Source: Vreelandella sedimenti (lineage in GTDB: Bacteria; Pseudomonadota; Gammaproteobacteria; Pseudomonadales; Halomonadaceae). From it: DNA of 64,000 bases. Below the pieces are notes generated by a model. That model was given only the letters and a program-made list of their open reading frames with translations, was not told the DNA's origin and ran no database searches. Below, piece by piece: positions 25,788 to 35,117 of this stretch; the stretch's first letter is position 1, and each line of letters starts with the position of its first letter. Both the position numbers and the translations under genes were made by a program. The DNA lies in assembly GCF_013416325.1 (NCBI RefSeq), contig NZ_JACCGK010000005.1:224089-288088 (forward strand). Reading direction: 5' to 3'.

Positions 25788-27382
25788 GGTGACTCCTGTT
25801 TGGTATTACTTGTGGTAGCCGCATAACCTGCAGTGTGGCAGGGCTGCCCATAGCCAGGCGATGTTTCCAGTTGATCCAAAAAATGCTCAGCCTGTTGGCG
25901 GATAGCCTCACGCTTCTCATCGGCCATGCGGTTGAGGGAGCCGTAAATCAGCTTCATACGTGGGTTCTTACTCAGGCGCTCAGCGTTGGTTTCAAGGAAG
26001 TGCCAGTAAAGGCTGTTGAAAGGGCAGGCCTTTGCCCCCGTGACCTGTTTGGGCGAATAGCGGCAGAGCTGACAATGGTCGGACATTTTGTCGATATACT
26101 TACCCGAAGCACAATAAGGCTTAGAACCCATTAAACCACCGTCGGCATGGAGCACCATCCCCAGGGTATTAGGCAGCTCTACCCACTCACTGGCGTCGGC
26201 ATAAACCGCCAAGTACCAGTCGCATAGCGCCTCAGGTGTAACCCCACATAGCAGGGCGAAATTGCCTGTGACCATCAGTCGTTGAATATGGTGGGCGTAA
26301 CTATTGTCGATGGTCATCTGAATAGCGCTCTGCAAGCAGCGCATATCGGTATCCGCGTCCCAGTAAAACGCTGGCAGATCGCGCTCAAAACCTAGCTGAT
26401 TAGCACCTTTGTAGCTGGGCATCTGCGTCCAGTAGAGTCCGCGCACATACTCGCGCCAGCCAAGAATTTGACGGATAAACCCTTCGACGGCGTTGATCGG
26501 AACATCGCTGTCGTGGTAGCGCTGCTCGGCGGCTTCGCAGACTTCATGGGGTGACAGTAAGCCGATGTTCATCGCAGCTGAGAGACGCGAATGATACAGA
26601 TACGGCGCAGAGTCGCTGATCGCATCTTGATAGCGGCCAAAATCAGCCAGCCCATGGTCTATAAAATGGTGTAAATCCACCAGCGCCTGTCGACGGGTGA
26701 CGGGCAAATTGAAATTATCCAAAGACCCCATGTGATCGCCAAAATGACGTTTGGCATCGTTGAGCGCTTCTTGGGTGAGTGCATCCTGACGATGTTGAGG
26801 TAGCTCAGGGAAATCCAGTGCGGCTTTGATAGGTTGGCGATTGTCGTGGTCAAAATTCCATTTGCCGCCGATGGGCTCGTCACCCTCCATCAAGTACCCG
26901 GTACGTTTGCGCTGTTCTCGGTAAAAGTATTCAAGGCGCAGCTGTTTGCGTCCGCTTGCCCATTGGCTAAAGTCATCGGGTGTGGTGAAAAAGCGCTCAT
27001 CCTCAAGTAGTCGCCACGGAATCGTTGCGTTTTCGCGCTGCTGCATCGTCTCCCATAGCCGCCATTCGCCAGGTCGGGCAACGCGTATCTCAGCGCAGCC
27101 ATACTGTTGGGCGATGCGTTCAGCTTCCTCAATAAGGGAGTGGCAGTTATCCGCATCATCCAGCGCGCTGTAATGTACTTGAAAGCCTTTTTCGCGCAGT
27201 GCTTGAGCAAAGTGACGCATAGCGGCCAAAAAGAGGCCAATTTTATGGATATGATGGGGTACATAGCGCGCCTCTTCGGCAACTTCGCATAGGGCAACCA
27301 CGGCATTGGCGGGCGCGTCTTGCAGCGTTGTGAGTGAAAACGAGAGCTGGTCGCCGAGCACCAAAAGCAAAGGCTTGGACAT
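25784..27382 (-). CDS. Fe-S bacterial cryptochrome/photolyase (FeS-BCP, PhrB-like)
   Basis: 532 residues. The opening LLLVLGDQLS and the HHIHKIGLFLAAMRHFA region are typical of the deoxyribodipyrimidine photolyase-related (DPRP/FeS-BCP) branch that repairs (6-4) photoproducts. The C-terminal C-x2-C of SDHCQLCRYSP with surrounding cysteines supports the [4Fe-4S] cluster that defines this group, alongside FAD and a lumazine antenna. The start has AAAGG seven bases upstream. It is coupled to the broken DUF393 gene and divergent from hemH, with a palindrome overlapping its -10 box. Confidence 0.92.
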   Translation of the reverse strand: MSKPLLLVLGDQLSFSLTTLQDAPANAVVALCEVAEEARYVPHHIHKIGLFLAAMRHFAQALREKGFQVHYSALDDADNCHSLIEEAERIAQQYGCAEIRVARPGEWRLWETMQQRENATIPWRLLEDERFFTTPDDFSQWASGRKQLRLEYFYREQRKRTGYLMEGDEPIGGKWNFDHDNRQPIKAALDFPELPQHRQDALTQEALNDAKRHFGDHMGSLDNFNLPVTRRQALVDLHHFIDHGLADFGRYQDAISDSAPYLYHSRLSAAMNIGLLSPHEVCEAAEQRYHDSDVPINAVEGFIRQILGWREYVRGLYWTQMPSYKGANQLGFERDLPAFYWDADTDMRCLQSAIQMTIDNSYAHHIQRLMVTGNFALLCGVTPEALCDWYLAVYADASEWVELPNTLGMVLHADGGLMGSKPYCASGKYIDKMSDHCQLCRYSPKQVTGAKACPFNSLYWHFLETNAERLSKNPRMKLIYGSLNRMADEKREAIRQQAEHFLDQLETSPGYGQPCHTAGYAATTSNTKQESP

Positions 27383-27394
27383 AAGTTGGCCTTT

Positions 27395-27444
27395 AGTTAT
27401 ACAAATAATGCCGATAGTATAACTTTATACCGCCACTTTGCCGA
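27395..27444 (-). promoter_or_regulatory. Photolyase promoter overlapped by an inverted repeat
   Basis: On the minus strand TCGGCA (27439-27444), a 17-bp spacer and TATACT (27416-27421) form a promoter for the photolyase. Eight-base arms AGTTATAC (27395-27402) and GTATAACT (27417-27424), 14 bp apart, form an inverted repeat covering the -10 box and the start site. The left arm contains TGTATAA on the minus strand, also present twice at the DASH gene promoter. Confidence 0.5.
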
Positions 27445-27516
27445 AAAGTGATAAGATTTAATTAATTGATAGATAGATGTACTGAGCACCATCGTTATTT
27501 TTCAGGAGCATGAGTA

Positions 27517-28596
27517 ATGACCGAGAATGTCGTCAAGGATCAGCCGGGCGAGGGCCGCCTGGCCCATGCACCCAGCGATCATCCGCCGGTAGCGCGCGCG
27601 AAGGTGGGTGTTGTGCTGGCAAACCTGGGAACCCCGGATGCCACCGACTACTGGTCAATGCGTCGTTACCTCAATGAGTTTCTTTCTGATAAGCGCGTGG
27701 TCGATTATGCCGGTTGGAAGTGGCAACCGTTGCTACAGCTGATTATTTTAACTAAGCGTCCGTTCTCATCGGGCAAGGCCTACCGGGGAATTTGGAATAA
27801 CGAGAAAAACGAAAGCCCGCTGCTAACAACGACGCGCGCTCAGACCGAGAAGATGACCGCACGGTTAAAGGCGCTTTACGGTGATGATGTCGAGGTCGAT
27901 TTCTGCATGCGCTACGGTAACCCCTCGACGGAAAGCGTGCTAACGCGTTTAAAAGAGAAGGGCTGCGAGCGAATCGTGTTTTTCCCGCTCTATCCTCAGT
28001 ACGGTTCGCCCACCACGGCGACTGCGAATGATCAGGCGTTTCGCACCCTGATGAAGATGAAGTGGCAGCCTTACATACGTACGGTGCCCGCTTATTTTGA
28101 ACATCCTGCCTACGTTCAGGCCTTGGCCAACTCTGTGCAAGAAGCCTACGACGGTTTCTCGACCCGGCCGACCAAGCTGGTTGCCAGCTACCATGGCGTT
28201 CCCGAGCGCTACCTGATGGAGGGTGATCCTTACCACTGTCAGTGCCAGAAAACGACGCGCCTGCTCCGCGAGAAACTTGGTTTTAGCAAAGAGGAAGTGG
28301 ATACCGCTTTCCAGTCGCAGTTTGGCCCCGAGAAATGGGTCGGCCCGCAAACCGTTAAGCATGTGGCCGAACTCGCCGAGCAGGGGCATAAACACATTGC
28401 GATTATGTCGCCTGCCTTCTCTTCCGACTGTGTTGAAACCTTGGAAGAGATCGAAGAGGAGATCCGCGATAGCTTTATGGAAGCGGGTGGCGAAACGTTC
28501 AGCTATATACCTTGCCTGAATGATCGCGATGACCATATCGAGGCACTGTTAGCAGTCATCAATATTGAATTAGCAGGATGGCTATCGGCCCCCTAG
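27517..28596 (+). CDS. hemH: Ferrochelatase
   Basis: 359 residues. VVLANLGTPDATDYWSMRRYLNEFLSD and the active-site region SYHGVPERYLMEGDPYHCQCQ (the catalytic histidine in SYHG) are clear, and the PAFSSDCVETLEEI block near the end is diagnostic. Inserts Fe2+ into protoporphyrin IX, the last step of heme b synthesis, at the membrane surface. Sits back-to-back with the photolyase; protoporphyrin is photosensitising, so co-location with light-repair genes makes sense. CAGGAGC serves as ribosome site. Confidence 0.96.
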   Translation: MTENVVKDQPGEGRLAHAPSDHPPVARAKVGVVLANLGTPDATDYWSMRRYLNEFLSDKRVVDYAGWKWQPLLQLIILTKRPFSSGKAYRGIWNNEKNESPLLTTTRAQTEKMTARLKALYGDDVEVDFCMRYGNPSTESVLTRLKEKGCERIVFFPLYPQYGSPTTATANDQAFRTLMKMKWQPYIRTVPAYFEHPAYVQALANSVQEAYDGFSTRPTKLVASYHGVPERYLMEGDPYHCQCQKTTRLLREKLGFSKEEVDTAFQSQFGPEKWVGPQTVKHVAELAEQGHKHIAIMSPAFSSDCVETLEEIEEEIRDSFMEAGGETFSYIPCLNDRDDHIEALLAVINIELAGWLSAP

Positions 28597-28625
28597 CTTA
28601 CTATTTGCCGTGAACATCAGCTCAC

Positions 28626-28662
28626 AACAGCCGCAGTGTGCATTAGGGCGCCTGCGGCTGTT
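28626..28662 (+). terminator. Terminator after hemH
   Basis: Eleven-bp stem AACAGCCGCAG (28626-28636) with 28652-28662, 15-base loop, then TTTGCGTTTA. The large loop and interrupted T-tract make it a moderate terminator. Confidence 0.65.
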
Positions 28663-28821
28663 TGCGTTTAAGGGTTTGGCTGGTCAGCCAAAACTGACTG
28701 TTATAAGGTGTACAACTTTAGAATCACTATTATTCAACGCTGGCATGCCAGTGATAAGGCACGATGCCTGGGCTTTAGCCGCTGTCTGATGGTGAGCCTT
28801 TCGTTATTCAGGAGGTTTCGC

Positions 28822-31191
28822 TTGATACAATTCGTCGTTTTAATGGGTTTCGTACTGGCGGCGCTATCGCCAATGTTAAACCACTGGTTCGGTCAGCGTA
28901 CCAGCCTAGTACTGGCCCTATTTCCTGCCGGATTGGCGGCGTGGTTGGCACTTCAAGCCCCTGAGGTCATTGAGAACGGTAGCCTGCTTTTAGAGTGGCA
29001 GTGGGTGCCTTCTCTGGGAATCAGTCTTACCTTCCTGTTGGACGGTCTATCGTTGCTCTTTGGGCTATTGATTACCGTTATGGGGGCCTGCGTGCTGGTA
29101 TATGCCGGCGGCTACCTTAAAAATCACCCTGATCTTGCTCGATTTCACATCGCCTTGGTCGCCTTCATGGTGTCGATGCTGGGGCTGGTACTAGCTGATG
29201 GCCTATTAACGCTATTCGTTTTTTGGGAATTGACCAGCATTACATCCTATTTGCTGATTGGTTTTAACCACGCTGATATCAATGCACGTAAATCAGCGCG
29301 GCAGGGCTTATTCGTTACCGTGGCGGGCGGGTTAGCATTAATGGCTGGGCTGGTGCTGCTAGGGATTGCCAGCGGTAGCTGGTCTCTGGCAGAGATTCTC
29401 GATCAGGAGGCTGACCTGCGTGAACACGCACTCTATACGCCTATGCTGATCTGTTTGCTGCTGGGTGCCTTCACCAAATCGGCTCAATTTCCGTTTCACT
29501 TCTGGTTACCCAACGCCATGGCGGCGCCGACTCCGGTTTCGGCTTACCTGCACTCGGCAACCATGGTGAAAGCGGGTATTTATCTGTTGGCGCGCTTGCA
29601 TCCGGAGCTGGGTGGCACAGCAATGTGGGTCGGCATTCTTTCTGTGGTCGGCGCGACCACTATGCTGGTCGGCGCGTTTTTAGCGATTCATCACACCAAT
29701 ATTAAAAAGCTGCTCGCTTACTCGACCATTATGGCGCTGGGCACGCTGACGATGCTATTGGGCATCGGTACCGAGTACGCGATGACCGCGTTTGTTACGT
29801 TTCTTTTGGCGCACTCTCTCTATAAAGGGGCGCTGTTTATGGTTGCCGGTATTCTGGATCATGAAACCGGCACTAAAGATGTCACTCAGATGGGGGGGCT
29901 ACGCTCGCTGATGCCGGTAACCGCTACTATTGCCTTGGTTGCCGCACTTTCGTTTGCTGGTGTGCCGCCGCTACTCGGCTTTATCGGTAAAGAGCTGATG
30001 CTTGAATCAGTACTTGGCGCTGATAGCTTCCGGACACTACTGATACTGTTCGCCTTTCTGGCATCTATTTTGACTATCGCCGTTGCTTTTATTGTGGCGT
30101 TACGTCCTTTTTACGGTAAACGTCACCAAACCCCGCTTGAACCTCATGAGGCGCCGTTTAGCATGCTAATAGGGCCTGCATTGCTCGCGATGGTGTCGCT
30201 CCTGTTGGGCTTGATCCCCGCTGTGCTGGGTGCCGATGCGTTGTTAACGGCAACCGCCACCGCTATATCCGGGCAAACAGTAGAAGTGGCGCTGTCGCTT
30301 TGGTATGGCATTAATGTCGCGTTGATAATGTCGATCGTTAGCCTTGGCTTAGGCTTCTTACTGTTTAAGCGTTGGGACACTGTACGTGGCAAGCTTTCTG
30401 TGTTGGCACCGGTGATGCGTCATGGCCCCGAGGCCGGATATGAAAGCATCATGAATGGCATTGTGCACTTCTCGGAGTGGCAAACGCGGATACTGCAAAA
30501 CGGCTATATGCGGAACTATATTCTGGTGATGTTAATCACGCTCATCGCGCTCATCGGTAATTCAATTCTGCTGCGCCACTCACCGCAATTCGCCTTTGAC
30601 CTGGATGTACGCTTTCATGAGGTAGTCGTGGCGGGGAGTATGGTGATGGGGGCTCTGTTCGCGACTATTTCTCGATCTCGGCTGGGGGCAGTGGTATCTG
30701 TTGGGATAATGGGGTTCTCTATTGCACTGATTTTTATTCTGTTTAGTGCGCCGGATTTGGCGATTACCCAGCTGCTAGTGGAAACCTTGACGGTAATTTT
30801 GCTGGTGCTGGTGCTGTTCCGCCTGCCGCGTTTTTCGAATCTTTCCACCAGTCTGGAGCGCATACGCGACGGCGCGGTGGCCGCTATGGTGGGTATCTTG
30901 ATATGTCTACTGATTATGACCTCGTGGAGCATTCAACAATTTGAACCGATTTCGACCTATATGATTGAGAACAGCGCGCCTTTGGCTTATGGCCGCAATA
31001 TCGTTAACGTCATTTTGGTCGATTACCGTGCCTTGGATACGCTAGGCGAGATGTTTGTATTAGCCCTTGCTGCAATCGGTGTTATCGCCATGTTAAAGCT
31101 ACGTCATGGAGATGAACGTAATGGCGAAAGCAACAACACGAAAACCACCGACAGCAGTAAAGTGGCTGCCAAGGAGCCTTACGATGGTTAA
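28822..31191 (+). CDS. mrpA: Mrp Na+/H+ antiporter subunit A
   Basis: Largest subunit of the Mrp (Mnh/Pha) multisubunit cation/proton antiporter, homologous to NuoL. The best start is TTG 28822 with a perfect AGGAGG six bases upstream, giving 789 residues; the longer frame from 28708 has no ribosome site. About twenty helices. The core proton-antiporter domain includes [14 protein letters not shown] and [20 protein letters not shown] segments. A C-terminal MrpA/MrpB-type domain follows, with [20 protein letters not shown]. First gene of a seven-gene operon for Na+ extrusion and alkaline or salt tolerance. Confidence 0.95.
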   Translation: MIQFVVLMGFVLAALSPMLNHWFGQRTSLVLALFPAGLAAWLALQAPEVIENGSLLLEWQWVPSLGISLTFLLDGLSLLFGLLITVMGACVLVYAGGYLKNHPDLARFHIALVAFMVSMLGLVLADGLLTLFVFWELTSITSYLLIGFNHADINARKSARQGLFVTVAGGLALMAGLVLLGIASGSWSLAEILDQEADLREHALYTPMLICLLLGAFTKSAQFPFHFWLPNAMAAPTPVSAYLHSATMVKAGIYLLARLHPELGGTAMWVGILSVVGATTMLVGAFLAIHHTNIKKLLAYSTIMALGTLTMLLGIGTEYAMTAFVTFLLAHSLYKGALFMVAGILDHETGTKDVTQMGGLRSLMPVTATIALVAALSFAGVPPLLGFIGKELMLESVLGADSFRTLLILFAFLASILTIAVAFIVALRPFYGKRHQTPLEPHEAPFSMLIGPALLAMVSLLLGLIPAVLGADALLTATATAISGQTVEVALSLWYGINVALIMSIVSLGLGFLLFKRWDTVRGKLSVLAPVMRHGPEAGYESIMNGIVHFSEWQTRILQNGYMRNYILVMLITLIALIGNSILLRHSPQFAFDLDVRFHEVVVAGSMVMGALFATISRSRLGAVVSVGIMGFSIALIFILFSAPDLAITQLLVETLTVILLVLVLFRLPRFSNLSTSLERIRDGAVAAMVGILICLLIMTSWSIQQFEPISTYMIENSAPLAYGRNIVNVILVDYRALDTLGEMFVLALAAIGVIAMLKLRHGDERNGESNNTKTTDSSKVAAKEPYDG

Positions 31192-31615
31192 GTCAGGCAC
31201 GATTATTCTTAATACCGCTGCGCGTTTTTTAATGCCGCTGCAATTGCTGTTTTCTGTTTTCTTGCTGCTGAGAGGGCACGATGAGCCGGGCGGTGGATTT
31301 ATCGCCGGGTTAGTGGCGGCGGGGGCGTTTACGCTGTATCTGTTTGCCTTTGGTGTAAGTGCCACCAAAGAAGTGCTGCGCATGGTCGACTCTCGCGATT
31401 TGATCGGCGTTGGCTTGCTGCTGGGAATGATTTCAGTGGTTCCGGCTTGGTTTATGGGCCAGCCCTTTTTGACCGCTCAGTGGTGGACTATTCCCGTTAT
31501 CGACTTTAAGGCCTCCACGCCGCTGATTTTCGATATAGGCGTCTATTTCGCTGTGCTGGGTTCGGTCACCGGTATGGTGATGACACTTATGGAGGTCGAC
31601 AAGGATGAACCTTGA
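31184..31615 (+). CDS. mrpB: Mrp Na+/H+ antiporter subunit B
   Basis: 143 residues from ATG 31184, chosen because AAGGAG lies seven bases upstream; a longer frame from 31106 overlaps mrpA by 86 bases and adds a non-homologous tail. Four helices, and the conserved [15 protein letters not shown] motif of MnhB. Overlaps mrpA by eight bases, implying coupled translation. Confidence 0.94.
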   Translation: MVKSGTIILNTAARFLMPLQLLFSVFLLLRGHDEPGGGFIAGLVAAGAFTLYLFAFGVSATKEVLRMVDSRDLIGVGLLLGMISVVPAWFMGQPFLTAQWWTIPVIDFKASTPLIFDIGVYFAVLGSVTGMVMTLMEVDKDEP

Positions 31616-31633
31616 GTTAACAGGAGGCACAGC

Positions 31634-31981
31634 ATGGAACCATTAATGGCAGTGGCGATTGGCCTGCTGTATGCGACGGCTATTTTTATGATGTTGCGCC
31701 GCTCTATCGTCAAGCTGGTGATTGGCTTAATGCTGCTCTCTAATGCCGCCAATTTACTGATTTTTACCACGGCGGGTATGACCCGTGGAGCACCTCCGCT
31801 TATCCCAGAAGGGATGATGCAGCCGCCTAGCGGCGTGGCCGACCCCTTACCGCAAGCAGTTGTGCTGACGGCGATTGTGATTGCTTTCGGGGTGCTCGCC
31901 TTTGCAGTGGTATTGATTCGACGCGCCTATGAAGTCGTTAAGGCCGATGATCTCGATAAGATGAAGGATACTGATACGTGA
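31634..31981 (+). CDS. mrpC: Mrp Na+/H+ antiporter subunit C (NuoK-like)
   Basis: 115 residues, three helices, homologous to complex I Nuo[14 protein letters not shown] and [23 protein letters not shown] contain the conserved helices. CAGGAGG precedes the ATG. Its stop overlaps the mrpD GTG start by four bases. Confidence 0.94.
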   Translation: MEPLMAVAIGLLYATAIFMMLRRSIVKLVIGLMLLSNAANLLIFTTAGMTRGAPPLIPEGMMQPPSGVADPLPQAVVLTAIVIAFGVLAFAVVLIRRAYEVVKADDLDKMKDTDT

Positions 31982-33579
31982 GGCCTGAAGTTGCTCTTCC
32001 CGTCCTCTTGCCCTTGCTATCAGGGGCAATTTCTTTGTTGTTTTGGCGCTCACGTGCAATGCAGCGTTTTGTGGCCGTAGCAGGCAATATTGCACTGCTA
32101 GTAGTTAGCTTGTGGCTGTTTGTATCCACGCTGTCGGATGGCTACGTCACGATGCAGATGGGGAGCTGGCCAGCACCTTTTGGGATTACCTTAATTGCCG
32201 ACTTGCTGAGTGCGGTTATGGTATTAATGACCTCGATTATCGGCTTGGCAATGGGTATCTACTCGCTGGCCACCACTGGCCGCGGCCACGAAAAATTTGG
32301 TTATTACCCGTTAATGCATTTGCTGCTTGCTGGGGTGATGGGTGCCTTTTTGACCGGCGATATCTTTAACCTCTATGTATGGTTTGAGGTAATGCTGGTG
32401 GCTTCCTTTGCGCTACTGATTTTGGGGGGAGAGCGCGCGCAGATGGAAGGGGCGATTAAGTACGTCACCTTGAACCTATTGGCATCGGTCATCTTCCTGA
32501 CCGCGGTGGGGCTACTCTATGGCATGGTGGGTACACTCAACATGGCCGACATTGCGTTGCGTATGGATGAGGCAGAGCACACCGGTATGGTGGAAGTGCT
32601 GGCGGTCATGTTTATGGTGGCCTTTGGCATCAAAGCCGCCGCCTTTCCGCTATTCTTCTGGTTGCCAGCTTCGTATCACACTCCACCGGTCGCTGTTTCA
32701 GCACTGTTTGCCGGGTTGCTCACCAAGGTGGGGGTGTATGCGATGTTCCGTGTCTTCACCCTGATGTTCGATCAAACCATGGGCTATCTCCAGGAGATTA
32801 TGCTCTGGGGTGCTGGTTTCACCATGGTAACAGGCGTGCTCGGCGCCGCCGCCCAGCATGAGTTTAGGCGAATCCTGTCGTTTCATATCGTCAGCCAGAT
32901 TGGCTATATGATCTTAGGCTTAGCTCTTTACACACCTTTGGCGATCGCCGGTGGCGTGTTTGCCATCGTGCATAACATGGTCGTGAAGACCAATCTCTTC
33001 TTGATCAGTGGTATCACCCACCGTTTGCAGGGAACCTATCAGCTTAAAAAAATGGGCGGTTTATACCGAGAACGTCCTTGGCTTGCCGTGGCGTTTTTTC
33101 TTTCTGCCTTCTCGCTGGCGGGGATACCGCCGCTGTCAGGCTTTTTTGCCAAATTCGTGATTGTGCGTGCGGGCCTGGAAGTTGAAGCCTATGTGGTGAC
33201 CGGTATTGCACTGGCGGTGGGATTAATGACGCTTTATTCCATGGTGAAAATTTGGAATGAAGTGTTTTGGAAATCGTTACCCGAAGATAACGACGTGCCT
33301 GAGACTGCTACGCCCACTGGTGACGACGGTCGGTTGTTAAAGCCCAGCCTGTGGATGATGTATTTGCCGGTAATGGTGTTGGCGTTATTTTCACTGCTCA
33401 TTGGTGTGCTTGCAGAGCCTATCATGTGGGTGATGATGGGCATTGGTGATCAGTTGTTCGAACCTTCAGGGTATATTGAGGCGGTGCTAGGGGTTGCAGC
33501 CAGTGCAGATGATGTGCTGCTGGAGCCGGCATCAGGGGGAGCTGCACCTGAGGTTAATGCCGAGGAGGAAGCGCCATGA
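31978..33579 (+). CDS. mrpD: Mrp Na+/H+ antiporter subunit D (NuoN/M-like)
   Basis: 533 residues with about fourteen helices, homologous to NuoM/N. Starts with GTG in a GTGA overlap with mrpC. The proton-channel domain is evident in [36 protein letters not shown] and [13 protein letters not shown]. The acidic C-terminus faces the cytoplasm. It overlaps mrpE by four bases. Confidence 0.95.
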   Translation: MRPEVALPVLLPLLSGAISLLFWRSRAMQRFVAVAGNIALLVVSLWLFVSTLSDGYVTMQMGSWPAPFGITLIADLLSAVMVLMTSIIGLAMGIYSLATTGRGHEKFGYYPLMHLLLAGVMGAFLTGDIFNLYVWFEVMLVASFALLILGGERAQMEGAIKYVTLNLLASVIFLTAVGLLYGMVGTLNMADIALRMDEAEHTGMVEVLAVMFMVAFGIKAAAFPLFFWLPASYHTPPVAVSALFAGLLTKVGVYAMFRVFTLMFDQTMGYLQEIMLWGAGFTMVTGVLGAAAQHEFRRILSFHIVSQIGYMILGLALYTPLAIAGGVFAIVHNMVVKTNLFLISGITHRLQGTYQLKKMGGLYRERPWLAVAFFLSAFSLAGIPPLSGFFAKFVIVRAGLEVEAYVVTGIALAVGLMTLYSMVKIWNEVFWKSLPEDNDVPETATPTGDDGRLLKPSLWMMYLPVMVLALFSLLIGVLAEPIMWVMMGIGDQLFEPSGYIEAVLGVAASADDVLLEPASGGAAPEVNAEEEAP

Positions 33580-34049
33580 CCGGGGCCATTTGGAACCTAT
33601 TGTTAGGGCTCGCATGGGTGTTGTTAAGCGGCGATTTCAGCGGTTTAAATCTCCTTGTCGGGTTAATATTTGGCTATATCACCCTGGTACTGATTGAGCC
33701 TCAACTCGACTCTTTGAAGGGCTACCCAGCACGCGTGCCGCGCTTTATTGGTTTTATTGGTTTTTTTCTTAAGGAACTAGTTCAAGCCAATTTGCGTGTC
33801 GCTTTTGACATTGTAACCCCGCCTTGGCATATGAAGCCTGGGGTCATCGCGATGCCGCTTTCCGCACGCACTGAAATGGAAATCACCATGGTGGCTAATC
33901 TCATTTCGTTGACACCCGGCACGCTGAGCCTGGATGTGTCTGATGATCGTAAGGTGCTGTATATCCATGCGATGTTTTTAGACAACGAGGAAGAACTACG
34001 GCGCAACTTAAAAGAGATGGAGCACCGGGCTTTGGAGCTGTTTCGCTAA
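33576..34049 (+). CDS. mrpE: Mrp Na+/H+ antiporter subunit E
   Basis: 157 residues, MnhE family. Two N-terminal helices, then the conserved ANLISLTPGTLSLDV motif and a cytosolic C-terminal domain. ATGA overlap with mrpD; its stop shares one base with the mrpF start. Confidence 0.94.
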   Translation: MTGAIWNLLLGLAWVLLSGDFSGLNLLVGLIFGYITLVLIEPQLDSLKGYPARVPRFIGFIGFFLKELVQANLRVAFDIVTPPWHMKPGVIAMPLSARTEMEITMVANLISLTPGTLSLDVSDDRKVLYIHAMFLDNEEELRRNLKEMEHRALELFR

Positions 34050-34318
34050 TGGATACCGTTATTCTTATCAGCCAGGTGATTATGAGTCTGGCACTTATCT
34101 TCACCTTTGTTCGCGTAGTGCGCGGCCCGAGTCTGCCTGACCGCGTCGTAGCTTTAGAGCTATTTTCCACCACCGTAGTGGGCCTGGTTGGGGTTTATGC
34201 CATTAAGTCTGACGTGGCTAGCTTTCTGGATGCCGCCATTGTGATCGCATTAATGGGATTCTTAGCGGCTATTGCGTTTGCGCGCTTTTTGGAAAGGGGA
34301 GGCCCAAGGGATGATTGA
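34049..34318 (+). CDS. mrpF: Mrp Na+/H+ antiporter subunit F
   Basis: 89 residues, three helices, with RVVRGPSLPDRVVALELFST typical of MrpF. The TAATG junction with mrpE and an eight-base overlap with mrpG show tight coupling. Confidence 0.94.
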   Translation: MDTVILISQVIMSLALIFTFVRVVRGPSLPDRVVALELFSTTVVGLVGVYAIKSDVASFLDAAIVIALMGFLAAIAFARFLERGGPRDD

Positions 34319-34715
34319 TTTCATAAAGGGCGCGTTAATCATTGGTGGTGCACTATTTATACTGCTTGCCTCAGTCGGATTGCTGCGTTTGCCTGATTTG
34401 TTAACCCGCATGCATGCCACTACCAAGGCCGCAGCGCTGGGTGTCATCTTAATTATGTTGGCGGCAGCCATGCACTTCGCCGAAGTGGGTATCGTGGCAC
34501 GCTCGTTCGCTATCATCGTGTTTATCCTGATGACCGCCCCAGTGGCGGCTCACGTGATTGGTCGAGCTGGGTATTTTGTCGGCTCCAAGCTGTGGAGTGG
34601 TACCGTAAAGGATGAGTTGCGCCCGAACTATGATCCCTTAACCCATGAGCTTAAAAGTGGCCTGGAAACCCAGGAAAACGCCAAGCGCCAACCCCGCGAG
34701 ACAGACCCTGACTAG
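34311..34715 (+). CDS. mrpG: Mrp Na+/H+ antiporter subunit G
   Basis: 134 residues from ATG 34311, favoured over an in-frame 34272 ATG because GGGGAGG sits upstream and the family begins with MIDFIKG-like sequence. Three helices, with FILLASVGLLRLPDLLTRMHA and the TAPVAAHVIGRAGY motif. Last gene of the operon, followed by a UUCG-loop terminator. Confidence 0.94.
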   Translation: MIDFIKGALIIGGALFILLASVGLLRLPDLLTRMHATTKAAALGVILIMLAAAMHFAEVGIVARSFAIIVFILMTAPVAAHVIGRAGYFVGSKLWSGTVKDELRPNYDPLTHELKSGLETQENAKRQPRETDPD

Positions 34716-34750
34716 CCTCTCAGCGGCCAACATTTTGACAACCACTATTG

Positions 34751-34772
34751 AGCCACCTTCGGGTGGCTTTTT
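34751..34772 (+). terminator. Intrinsic terminator of the mrp operon
   Basis: Seven-bp stem AGCCACC (34751-34757) and GGTGGCT (34762-34768) closed by the very stable TTCG tetraloop and followed by a T run to 34772. Confidence 0.93.
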
Positions 34773-34828
34773 GCGTCTGGGGCAGGGATACCTAAAGCAT
34801 GTCTAATGAGTTCAATCGAAGTATAGTG

Positions 34829-34865
34829 TGTATAATAAATAATGTACAATAATTGTACTGTATAA
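34829..34865 (+). promoter_or_regulatory. Promoter and operator-like palindrome upstream of DUF2256/DASH
   Basis: A perfect -10 box TATAAT (34831-34836) lacks a recognisable -35. Eight bases later lies the 15-bp palindrome GTACAATAATTGTAC (34844-34858), flanked by TGTATAA at 34829-34835 and 34859-34865. The geometry suits a repressor binding at the transcription start. A cobalamin-dependent light sensor of the LitR/CarH (MerR) family is a possible binder, but that is inference and no such gene is in the window. Confidence 0.5.
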
Positions 34866-34911
34866 GATAATTTGTCCATGTTTTACACCAAGCCATGCGA
34901 AAAGTGTGACC

Positions 34912-35046
34912 ATGCGAAGCAAACAACATCTTCCGCAGAAAAATTGCGTTCATTGTCAGCGTCCTTTTACCTGGCGGAAAAAATGGGCGCGCTGCTGGGA
35001 CGAGGTGCGCTACTGCAGCGAGCGGTGCCGTCGTAGTGCCAAGTAG
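34912..35046 (+). CDS. DUF2256 zinc-ribbon-like small protein
   Basis: 44 residues. Four cysteines in two pairs (C12-x2-C15, C35-x3-C39) with the invariant core [20 protein letters not shown] identify DUF2256. The family is usually encoded beside cryptochrome/photolyase genes, as here (72 bases before the DASH gene). The cysteine pairs suggest zinc binding; function is unknown. It probably shares the 34831 promoter with the DASH gene. Confidence 0.9.
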   Translation: MRSKQHLPQKNCVHCQRPFTWRKKWARCWDEVRYCSERCRRSAK

Positions 35047-35117
35047 CTAAGTAGCCACGCAAGCCAAGGTGATAGCACCAAGTTCTGGGCAGTCATGTAC
35101 CCCTAGGAGGCACAAGC

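Noticed and set aside
27949..28536. 195-codon minus-strand open frame inside hemH
   Set aside because: Complete overlap with the conserved ferrochelatase sequence; composition is that of a reverse-frame shadow.
31106..31183. Upstream in-frame start for mrpB
   Set aside because: It would overlap mrpA by 86 bases and add a basic, non-homologous tail; ATG 31184 has AAGGAG.
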